DNA of 8,445 nt from an uncultured Oscillospiraceae bacterium (lineage in GTDB: Bacteria > Bacillota > Clostridia > Oscillospirales > Oscillospiraceae): contig CAKTIH010000098.1 of assembly GCA_934565615.1 (NCBI GenBank), positions 1-8,445 of the forward strand, written 5' to 3'. Shown here in pieces: positions 1-5,495 of this stretch. Both the position numbers and the translations under genes were made by a program. The notes beneath the pieces are model-generated. The model had not been told where the DNA came from. It saw only the letters and a list, made by a program, of their open reading frames with translations, and searched no databases. Within the stretch, counting starts at the first letter, position 1. Every line of letters begins with the position of its first letter.

Positions 1-261
1 CGTGCCATGGCTCAGATGGGTCATGCACGCACCTTTTATAGCCTCCTCGGTACCGTCCATGAAGTCATGGCCGCCCGCGCCGTGGGTGTGCATGTCGATG
101 AAGCCGGGGGCGAGGTAGCGGCCGTCAAGATCGACGACCTTGTCCGCCGCAGTATTGCCCTTGGTCACGTCAGAGATAACGCCGTCCTCTACGATCACGC
201 TGTAGCCGTCAAGGATCCTGTCAGTGAGGATTATTCTGCCGTTGGTGAAAACAGTTTTCAT
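1..261 (-). CDS. nagA: N-acetylglucosamine-6-phosphate deacetylase, N-terminal part (cut by window edge)
   Basis: Only the first 87 residues are visible, starting at the ATG at 261-259; the family is usually about 370-400 residues. The enzyme removes acetate from GlcNAc-6-phosphate in the cytoplasm to give glucosamine-6-phosphate, the substrate of NagB just upstream. The N-terminus has the small beta-sandwich typical of amidohydrolases (residues 1-50), then the metal-binding strand APGFIDMHTHGAGGHDFMD at 51-69, with the HxH pair at H58 and H60. An AAAGGAG ribosome site lies about 5 bases before the start. It is the last visible gene of the operon, 104 bases after the nagB stop, and that gap contains a strong hairpin. 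The catalytic domain is outside the window, so intactness cannot be judged. Another amidohydrolase is possible, but the pairing with nagB strongly favours NagA. Confidence 0.88.
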   Translation of the reverse strand, partial: MKTVFTNGRIILTDRILDGYSVIVEDGVISDVTKGNTAADKVVDLDGRYLAPGFIDMHTHGAGGHDFMDGTEEAIKGACMTHLSHGT

Positions 262-295
262 AGCTCTCCTTTAAAAATCGTACAAATGCCGCCCG

Positions 296-349
296 CGGAA
301 AGCAGAGCCTGTCACATAAAAACCTGTGAGCAGGCTCCCCTGCTTTCCG
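296..349 (-). promoter_or_regulatory. Long intercistronic hairpin between nagB and nagA
   Basis: Three stacked stems fold on each other: 296-305 with 340-349 (10 bp), 306-311 with 331-336 (6 bp), and 312-315 with 326-329 (4 bp). Small bulges lie on one side (337-339 and 330), and the loop is 316-325. That is 20 perfect pairs in 54 bases. On the minus strand the stem is followed by CGGGCGGCAT, not a U-run, so it is not a standard intrinsic terminator. It begins 17 bases after the nagB stop and ends about 34 bases before the nagA start. An mRNA processing or stability element, or partial read-through control of nagA, is inferred. Confidence 0.7.
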
Positions 350-365
350 TGAGACGGCATGAAAC

Positions 366-1121
366 TTATACCTTCAGCAGCGCCGCAGCGTCAGCGTCCA
401 GATACAGAGTCGCGTCGGGGTGCAGTCTGAGCGACGACGCAGGGCACTCGGCGCCGATGGGGCCGTTGAGCATATCATACGCGGCCTTTGCCTTTGTTGA
501 GCCGGGAACGGCGCAGATCAGCTTGCTCGTGCGCAGGAGGGTAGGCACGGTAAGCGTGATGGCCTTCTCGGGGACGAGGTCAAAGCTTGCAAAGCAGCCG
601 TCGTGTACCTGCTGCATACGGCAGACATCGTCCAGCTTCACTTCCTTGGCAAAGTTATCATCAAAGAGATCGGCAACAGGGGGATCGTTGAAAGCGATGT
701 GCCCATTCTCACCGATGCCCATGAAGCAGATATCCGCGCGGTTGTGAGTGAACATGTCGCTGTAGGCGGGATTGAGCTTCCCGTCGTCCCCGGCGAGGTA
801 GTTGACCTTGCCGAAGTTCACCTTCGAGAAGATATGCTCGTCCAGATACCTTGCAAAGCGTTGCGGGGCGTCAGGCGCGAGACCGACATATTCATCCATA
901 TGATACGCAGTGACCTTGCTCCAATCAATATCCGCATGGCTCACATGCTCGAGCACCTCGTTCTGCGAGGGCGCCGCGGCAAAGATGGCGGAGATGCCGC
1001 CGAGCTTTGCTATCTGCGCGCGCATGTACTCTGCCGCGTCGGAAGCTGCTGCCGCTCCCATCTCATCGCGGGTGTCCGTAATTACAACGCGAAGTTTATC
1101 TACGAAAAATTCCTTGTGCAC
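366..1121 (-). CDS. nagB: Glucosamine-6-phosphate deaminase/isomerase, divergent subfamily
   Basis: This 251-residue cytoplasmic enzyme should convert glucosamine-6-phosphate to fructose-6-phosphate and ammonia, feeding amino sugars into glycolysis. The length fits the family (about 240-270). Visible motifs are AAAPSQNEVL at 48-57 (phosphate-loop region), HMDEYVGL at 74-81 with the conserved Asp76, GIGENGHIAFNDPP at 135-148 with catalytic His141, and PASSLRLHPD at 227-236. Compared with E. coli NagB (GNDGHIAFNEP), the Asp141 and Glu148 positions read Asn139 and Asp146. From memory, GENGHIAFNDP is typical of a distinct NagB clade rather than a lesion. The start is GTG at 1121-1119. Its AAGGAG ribosome site overlaps the TAA of the SIS gene 13 bases upstream, implying coupled translation. 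6-Phosphogluconolactonase is a related fold but lacks the HMDEYVG motif. Confidence 0.9.
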   Translation of the reverse strand: MHKEFFVDKLRVVITDTRDEMGAAAASDAAEYMRAQIAKLGGISAIFAAAPSQNEVLEHVSHADIDWSKVTAYHMDEYVGLAPDAPQRFARYLDEHIFSKVNFGKVNYLAGDDGKLNPAYSDMFTHNRADICFMGIGENGHIAFNDPPVADLFDDNFAKEVKLDDVCRMQQVHDGCFASFDLVPEKAITLTVPTLLRTSKLICAVPGSTKAKAAYDMLNGPIGAECPASSLRLHPDATLYLDADAAALLKV

Positions 1122-1134
1122 TCTTGTTCTCTCC

Positions 1135-1893
1135 TTAACGCAGATGCTTGACTCTCATGAAGTATTTCTCTTCCAGTGCCTTGTTGGCAGCGTCGCCGCC
1201 CGGCATGTTCGCGCTCATCCAGATGGGCGGGTCTATGCCCTCCGCAGCCAGCTTTTCCGCCGCTTTCATCATGATGCAGTCTATCGCAAAACAGTTGCAG
1301 TAGGTCGACATTGGCCCCATGTGCTGGGACACTCCCTCGACGGCGATGCACGCGTCGCCCTCTGGCAGGTGGTTGTTCACATAAACGTCCACGTTCTCGA
1401 AAAGGTTGAGTCCGCTCGGGTGCCTTGAGGGCGCGTCCTTCGGAACTATCCGCGCGAAGCTGTCCGAAGTGATGCCGATGGTTTTCAATCCGCGCCGGCG
1501 GCATTCGAGCGCGACGTCTATCGTCATCGAATTTATCCCGTAGGCGTTCACTATGATCATCACCTCGCCGGGTTTGTTAATGCCGTATGCGTCGAGTACG
1601 CGTATCCCGTATCCCGGGCAGCGCTCTATGATATTGCTGCGCTTTGCTCCGTGGATGACGTTCGTTCCGGCATCGAGTATCGCGTCGACCGGTGCAAGTC
1701 CGCCAGCGCGCCACAGAACCTCCTCGACTGCCATATTCGAATGCCCGCCGGGACCGATCACGTGTACCAGTTCGTCTCTTTTTATCGCGTCCGCGACGAG
1801 CTGTGCAGCCTTGTCGATGGCTTCTGTCTCGCTGGCTATCTGCGCCACGGTGTCCGCGACGACCTGTGCGTAAGTCTTTATGATATCAGACAT
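1135..1893 (-). CDS. SIS-domain sugar-isomerase-like protein (UPF0309-like)
   Basis: This 252-residue soluble protein has a sugar isomerase (SIS) fold that binds phosphosugars. An N-terminal helix (1-40) is followed by VIGPGGHSNMAVEEVLWRAG at 45-64, VNAYGINSMTIDVALECRRR at 115-134, TIGITS at 138-143, SRHPSG at 156-161, and a conserved tail PIWMSANMPGGDAANKAL at 223-240. This pattern matches uncharacterised UPF0309-type proteins; the exact reaction of that family is not known to me. It lacks the MurQ etherase signature and is shorter than AgaS. The ATG at 1893 is preferred over an upstream in-frame ATG at 1968, because AAAGGA lies about 8 bases before it and the longer form would run into the cupin gene. 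Lying between the cupin and nagB, it probably acts on the phosphorylated amino sugar before or beside NagA/NagB. Confidence 0.82.
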   Translation of the reverse strand: MSDIIKTYAQVVADTVAQIASETEAIDKAAQLVADAIKRDELVHVIGPGGHSNMAVEEVLWRAGGLAPVDAILDAGTNVIHGAKRSNIIERCPGYGIRVLDAYGINKPGEVMIIVNAYGINSMTIDVALECRRRGLKTIGITSDSFARIVPKDAPSRHPSGLNLFENVDVYVNNHLPEGDACIAVEGVSQHMGPMSTYCNCFAIDCIMMKAAEKLAAEGIDPPIWMSANMPGGDAANKALEEKYFMRVKHLR

Positions 1894-1915
1894 TTTTTGT
1901 TCCTTTCTCAATGTG

Positions 1916-2254
1916 TCAGTCTGAAAATGCATGGAAGAAAAACAGCTTGATATACTGGCAGTCCGCATCCCGGCAGATATAGTGCTCCATGCCCGCCGGC
2001 GCTATGAAGCTGGTGCCCGGCTCAAGGCTGAATACCTCTTCACCGACCTTGGCTCTGCCGTGTCCCTCAAGGACATAAAATCCCTCTTGGTCCTCATGCA
2101 CTCCGCCCTGGATGAACTCCGTCTGCCTGTACACCAGCAGTCCGGTGCGGCAGCCCGCGCGGCAGCCGTTTTCCTCTCCTAACAGTTCAAGGTAATCATG
2201 GTGCTCAAAGTGCTGATACACCCGCTCCTTTTCGTTTACTCCGAATCTGCTCAT
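1916..2254 (-). CDS. Small single-domain cupin protein
   Basis: This 112-residue protein has one cupin barrel. Motif 1 is GGVHEDQEGFYVLEG at 50-64, where the usual first His is replaced by Gly51, leaving His53 and Glu57. Motif 2 is PGTSFIAPAGMEH at 79-91, with His91. The metal ligands are therefore probably His53, Glu57 and His91. There is no DNA-binding domain, so it is either an enzyme or a ligand-binding protein. Small cupins of this size in sugar operons include KdgF-type enzymes and pentose isomerases, but no specific match is claimed. Four cysteines (31, 35, 94, 99) are notable. The start is the ATG at 2254-2252, sharing one base with the dctQ stop (TGATG), with AAAGGG upstream; a longer in-frame form from 2317 would overlap dctQ and is less likely. 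Confidence 0.78.
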   Translation of the reverse strand: MSRFGVNEKERVYQHFEHHDYLELLGEENGCRAGCRTGLLVYRQTEFIQGGVHEDQEGFYVLEGHGRAKVGEEVFSLEPGTSFIAPAGMEHYICRDADCQYIKLFFFHAFSD

Positions 2255-2730
2255 CAGCCTTTGCCCTTTAGTCCGCTTACCGCCGCACAAATCCTGTAGA
2301 GCATAAAGATCGTGCATAAGGCTCCGAATACCGGCAGCGCCGCGTACATATATCCCATTGGCCAGCGCAGGGTCGTGAAGGCTATGCTCATTTTTGTGAC
2401 CGCGGTCTTGATACCGTAGGGGACGAGCATTGCGAAGAAGGCCAATTCAAGCACATCCGTAATTATCGCTATGACCTTCTGTCCCTTTTCCGGAAGCTTC
2501 TGTATCAGAAAATCTATTTTCAGATGGTCGTTTGTATAGACTATCGCCGACATACCAAACGCGAGCATCCAGCAGACGATTATCTGTATGAAGTCCGTGA
2601 CCCACAGCAGCGAGAATCCGAAGAAGCTGCGGCAGAATATCTCGGCGACGACGAGCAGAAATATCACGGCAAATATTCCCGCCGCCAATATCGCCAGAAT
2701 ATTGCGGAACTTATCAAGTACATTTTTCAT
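2254..2730 (-). CDS. dctQ: TRAP transporter small membrane subunit (DctQ family)
   Basis: This 158-residue inner-membrane protein has four predicted helices at about 10-32, 45-64, 86-108 and 125-148, as expected for DctQ. Family features are EIFCRSFFG at 30-38 after helix 1, the conserved YTNDHLKIDFL stretch at 65-75, and TTLRWPMGYMY at 119-129 before helix 4. It pairs with DctM to use a sodium gradient for uptake of ligand delivered by DctP. A GAGGGGG ribosome site sits about 8 bases before the ATG. The gene lies 13 bases after the dctM stop, and its own stop overlaps the cupin start, so translation is probably coupled. Being placed after dctM is unusual; the small subunit usually comes before the large one, or the two are fused. 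Confidence 0.9.
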   Translation of the reverse strand: MKNVLDKFRNILAILAAGIFAVIFLLVVAEIFCRSFFGFSLLWVTDFIQIIVCWMLAFGMSAIVYTNDHLKIDFLIQKLPEKGQKVIAIITDVLELAFFAMLVPYGIKTAVTKMSIAFTTLRWPMGYMYAALPVFGALCTIFMLYRICAAVSGLKGKG

Positions 2731-2743
2731 ATCGCGTTCCCCC

Positions 2744-4027
2744 TCAGAAAAACAGCCCCGGGATGAAGGTCACAAGCTGCGGTATATACGTTATCAGTAC
2801 CAGAACTATCAGCATTGAGAACAAAAACGGCATCGACCTGTGTGCAAGATTCCCGAACGGGACGCCGGACAGCTTGGATTCGACGAACAGCAGCGCGCCG
2901 ACTGGCGGCGTTATAAGTCCTATCATCAGGTTGACAACGACCACCACACCGAAGTGTATCGGGTCTATTCCAAGACTGTTTGATATGGGCAGGAGTACCG
3001 GGACAAATATCGTCATTGCCGGGATCGCATCCATTATCATTCCCATCAGCAGGAACCAGACATTGATAATGGCAAAAAACACCCACGGTTTGAGGTTCCA
3101 TGAGACGACCAGCGCCGCGAGGGTCTTGCCGACCTCTTCTACGGCGATGAGCCATGAGAAGATACCTACTATCGAGAACAGCGCCATGATGCTGGAGGAA
3201 AACAGCATTGCTCCCTTGAAGCACTTGAGCGCATCCTTGAGCGTTATCGTCTTGTAGATGAACATACCGACAATAAGGACATAGCCCGCGGCAAGTATCG
3301 CGACCTCAGTTACGGTCACGAAGCCCGTAAGCACGCCGGCTATGATTATCACCGGTGCAAGCACGGAAAGGAATGATTCGTGCATCATGCTCCAGAAGCC
3401 TTTCCATGTCGGGCTTGGCTGATCCTCCTCGTGGAGGTCCATCTTCCGCGTCTCAAAAAAGCATATGACGAACATGCCTATGCCGAGCAGCAGTCCGGGG
3501 ATAACGCCGCCGAAGAGCAGCTTGCCAACGGAAAGATTCGTGAGCATAGCTATGAACACCATCGGTATGCTCGGCGGGATGATTGGCCCGACAACAGCGG
3601 CGGAAGCGTTGAGCGCCGCGGAGAAGTCCTCCGGATAGTTGTCCTTCTTCATTGCCGGCAGCATTACCGAAGAGACCATGCTGCAGTCGGCAGGGCCCGA
3701 TCCGGAAACGCCGGCGGCGATTATATTAACGAATATGCAGGTGTACGCGAGGCAGCCCCTTATGCGCCCGATAAAGAACTTTGCGAAATTGACCAGACGC
3801 AGTGTCATACCAGAGATGTTCATCAGGTCGCCTGTAAGCATGAAAAACGGTATCGCCAGCAGCGAAAAACCGGATATTCCGTTTATCATGTTCTGCGAGA
3901 TTAGCGTGAGCGGAGCGTTTCCCGTCACCAGAAGGTACGCCACCGCCGCTATGCCCATCGAGACAAATATATCTGTGCCGAGGAACATCAGCAGGAACAT
4001 TGTTGCAAATATCAGCAGAACGTTCAT
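2744..4027 (-). CDS. dctM: TRAP transporter large membrane subunit (DctM family)
   Basis: This 427-residue transport subunit matches the usual DctM length and has about a dozen hydrophobic segments. Signature stretches are AIPFFMLTGDLMN at 58-70, AAGVSGSGPADCSMVSSVML at 104-123, GPIIPPSIPMVFIA at 147-160, LLMGMIMDAIPAMTIFVPVL at 327-346, and NLMIGLITPPVGALLFVE at 366-383. The paired SGSGPAD and ITPPVGA regions correspond to the hairpins that bind sodium and substrate in the elevator domain. Most relatives read SGSAVAD or similar in the first, so the Gly-Pro here may be a subfamily trait. The ATG at 4027 has AAGGAAGG about 7 bases upstream and begins with a natural hydrophobic helix. An in-frame ATG at 4066 would add 13 charged residues and cut into the hairpin, so it is rejected. 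Confidence 0.93.
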   Translation of the reverse strand: MNVLLIFATMFLLMFLGTDIFVSMGIAAVAYLLVTGNAPLTLISQNMINGISGFSLLAIPFFMLTGDLMNISGMTLRLVNFAKFFIGRIRGCLAYTCIFVNIIAAGVSGSGPADCSMVSSVMLPAMKKDNYPEDFSAALNASAAVVGPIIPPSIPMVFIAMLTNLSVGKLLFGGVIPGLLLGIGMFVICFFETRKMDLHEEDQPSPTWKGFWSMMHESFLSVLAPVIIIAGVLTGFVTVTEVAILAAGYVLIVGMFIYKTITLKDALKCFKGAMLFSSSIMALFSIVGIFSWLIAVEEVGKTLAALVVSWNLKPWVFFAIINVWFLLMGMIMDAIPAMTIFVPVLLPISNSLGIDPIHFGVVVVVNLMIGLITPPVGALLFVESKLSGVPFGNLAHRSMPFLFSMLIVLVLITYIPQLVTFIPGLFF

Positions 4028-4049
4028 ATAAACCTTCCTTCTTACGAGT

Positions 4050-4085
4050 CTCCCCCATACCTGCATATCAACGAGTATGGGGGAG
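4050..4085 (-). promoter_or_regulatory. Hairpin between dctP and dctM
   Basis: CTCCCCCATAC at 4050-4060 pairs perfectly with GTATGGGGGAG at 4075-4085, giving an 11-bp stem with a 14-base loop. It lies 17 bases past the dctP stop and 22 bases before the dctM start. On the minus strand the stem is followed by GACTCGTAAGAAGG, with no U-tract, so full termination is unlikely. Hairpins after binding-protein genes often protect the upstream message and let the binding protein be made in excess over the membrane subunits. That role is inferred here. Confidence 0.75.
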
Positions 4086-4102
4086 CATGACTATTTGCTT
4101 TA

Positions 4103-5173
4103 TTATCCGGCGTAAGAGGCCTTGAAGTCGTTTATAGCCTTCATGGTGCCTTCCGGCCAGAGGTCTCCGTCAAACTGATCGTAGAAGTCCTCGCCGAGGG
4201 CATCCTGCACGGACTGTACATCGATGTCAACATAGGTCATGGACTCGTTGAGTTTTGCAATCACGTCGTCGATCTGGGAGGCGATAGTAGCTTCCTCTGT
4301 GCGGACAGCCTTTTCTGCTGCCGCGGAAAGAACCGCCTTCTGGTTATCGCTGAGCTGATTCCAGAGTGCGTCGCTTATGAAAATCGCGCTTACGTCGCGG
4401 ATGTAGTCGGTTTTCATGAAGTACTTCTGTACCTCGTAGAGGCTTGCGCTGTAAACGGTCATGAAGCCGTTCTCCTGCGCATCAACGGTTCCCTGGCGCA
4501 GTGCCATGTACAAGTCGGAGAAAGGTACGACAGTGGGCTGTGCACCAAGCTTTTCCATTGTTTTCTGTACTATGACGGATTCAGCGGTACGGATCTTGAG
4601 GCCCTTGAAATCATCGGCATTGTTTACCGCCTTGTTGGACGTCAGCTCACGGGGAGCAAGCTCGCCTGCTGCAATAAGGCAGCGGACACCAGACTGAGCC
4701 GCAGCGTCCTCGAACCAGCCCTTGGCTTCATCGGTCTCAAGAAAGGCCTCCAGCTCTGCGTTGTCTTTCCAGAGGAAAGGCGCGGAAACTGCGGTGAACT
4801 TCTCTGCGCCTGCAACGAAGGGATAGCATGACAGTGTATTATAGAACATGTCGATCGTTCCGTCGGTCATGCCGGAGAGCAGGTCATTGACACCGCCGAG
4901 AACGCTGTTGGTGTAGACCTTGACATTGAGCGTGTCGGAATTATTGTTGACCTCATCGGCAAAGACCTGCATCGCCTGGCTTGCAGGATCCTCGTCTGCC
5001 TTGATGCCAGCAATCTTGATGGTGAAGCTCTGTTCTGCCGTATCGGCGGGTGCCGCATCGGCTGCGCTGTCTGCCGCGGGGGCCGCAGCGGGAGCTTCAG
5101 CGGTGCTGCCGCAGCCTGTGAACAGTGCTGCGCAGAGAACGAGGCAAAGGATCATGGCTAATGTTTTCTTCAT
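4103..5173 (-). CDS. dctP: TRAP transporter substrate-binding lipoprotein (DctP family)
   Basis: This 356-residue extracellular binding protein captures the solute and hands it to DctQM. Residues 1-20 form a lipoprotein signal peptide ending in the lipobox LFTGC with Cys21, so it is membrane-tethered, as expected for a Gram-positive. Residues 24-47 are an Ala/Pro/Asp-rich linker. The mature domain starts near 50. APRELTSNK (173-181) and KGLKIRT (190-196) lead to Arg195, at the place of the conserved TRAP arginine that usually pairs with a substrate carboxylate. QGTVDAQEN at 227-235 is the second family motif, followed by Gly where many members have Pro. A strong AGGAGG site lies 6-7 bases before the ATG. 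It is the first gene of the operon, so it probably sets the substrate range. The ligand cannot be named from sequence; sialic acid specificity is not established. Confidence 0.93.
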   Translation of the reverse strand: MKKTLAMILCLVLCAALFTGCGSTAEAPAAAPAADSAADAAPADTAEQSFTIKIAGIKADEDPASQAMQVFADEVNNNSDTLNVKVYTNSVLGGVNDLLSGMTDGTIDMFYNTLSCYPFVAGAEKFTAVSAPFLWKDNAELEAFLETDEAKGWFEDAAAQSGVRCLIAAGELAPRELTSNKAVNNADDFKGLKIRTAESVIVQKTMEKLGAQPTVVPFSDLYMALRQGTVDAQENGFMTVYSASLYEVQKYFMKTDYIRDVSAIFISDALWNQLSDNQKAVLSAAAEKAVRTEEATIASQIDDVIAKLNESMTYVDIDVQSVQDALGEDFYDQFDGDLWPEGTMKAINDFKASYAG

Positions 5174-5204
5174 TTTCTTCCTCCTAAATGTTTTTATTTA
5201 TATC

Positions 5205-5216
5205 ACACAGCTGTGT
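5205..5216. promoter_or_regulatory. 12-bp perfect palindrome in the dctP leader
   Basis: ACACAGCTGTGT is perfectly self-complementary; the flanks T5203 and A5218 also pair, giving TCACACAGCTGTGTCA with one mismatched pair. It lies between the predicted dctP transcription start (about 5231) and the dctP ribosome site. Its centre and half-sites differ from the AGAAAACGTTTTCT operators, so it may bind a second regulator or act as a short RNA hairpin. No assignment is made. Confidence 0.4.
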
Positions 5217-5237
5217 CACCAGCTATACTACGTTTTG

Positions 5238-5266
5238 AGAATACATCAGAAAACGTTTTCTGTAAA
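5238..5266 (-). promoter_or_regulatory. Predicted sigma-A promoter of the dctP operon
   Basis: Read on the minus strand, TTTACA (5266-5261) is a 5/6 match to the -35 box. It is followed after 17 bases by TATTCT (5243-5238), a 4/6 match to the -10 box. The start site would be near 5231, giving a leader of about 57 bases to the dctP ATG. The 16-bp operator palindrome fills the spacer, which supports the placement. Confidence 0.6.
5247..5262. promoter_or_regulatory. Operator O1 for the LacI-family regulator
   Basis: CAGAAAACGTTTTCTG is a perfect 16-bp palindrome with a central CG, the classic layout of LacI/PurR-family operators, where a hinge-helix leucine inserts at the central CpG step. It overlaps the dctP -35 box by two bases and fills the -35/-10 spacer, so a bound repressor should exclude RNA polymerase. 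The divergent LacI-family gene makes its own product the obvious candidate ligand. Confidence 0.75.
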
Positions 5267-5396
5267 GCTCATTTTCTTTTGCTTTCTCAACAATATTTCA
5301 CTTTCATTTTTGTGAAAATAGCCCAAGAAATTTGTTTTCTTACCTCAAATCAGTACATAATCGTTGCCTTCTCTTCCTTTGTAGTATATTTTTTAT

Positions 5397-5410
5397 AGAA
5401 AACCTTTTCT
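5397..5410. promoter_or_regulatory. Operator O2, near-copy of O1 beside the regulator promoter
   Basis: AGAAAACCTTTTCT matches 13 of the 14 core bases of O1; the only change breaks the central CG to CC. It ends six bases before the -35 box of the plus-strand promoter, suggesting autoregulation or looping to O1. The centres are 149 bp apart, close to a whole number (about 14) of helical turns. A weaker AAGAAA/TTTCTT pair lies at 5325-5341 and may be a degenerate third site. Confidence 0.6.
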
Positions 5411-5416
5411 TTTTTG

Positions 5417-5445
5417 TTGACGTTTCCTTTACATTGGTTTACTAT
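5417..5445 (+). promoter_or_regulatory. Predicted promoter of the LacI-family regulator gene
   Basis: TTGACG at 5417-5422 (5/6 to the -35 consensus), a 17-base spacer, then TACTAT at 5440-5445 (4/6 to the -10 consensus). Transcription would begin near 5452. That leaves a 44-base leader to the ATG at 5496 but only about 11 bases to the alternative GTG at 5463, which favours the ATG start. Confidence 0.6.
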
Positions 5446-5495
5446 ATATCATATAAAACTGTGTGCAAACCCATAAGAAGAGGACGGTGAACCTA

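Noticed and set aside
7..747. Long plus-strand frames opposite nagA, nagB and SIS
   Set aside because: They are antisense shadows of genes with clear family motifs and have no motifs of their own.
1135..1893. MurQ (MurNAc-6-phosphate etherase) or AgaS identity for the SIS protein
   Set aside because: The MurQ signature is absent and the protein is shorter than both families; its motifs fit UPF0309-like proteins better.
1893..1968. Extended N-terminus for the SIS protein from an ATG at 1968
   Set aside because: It would overlap the cupin coding sequence and has no matching family residues, while the ATG at 1893 has a good ribosome site.
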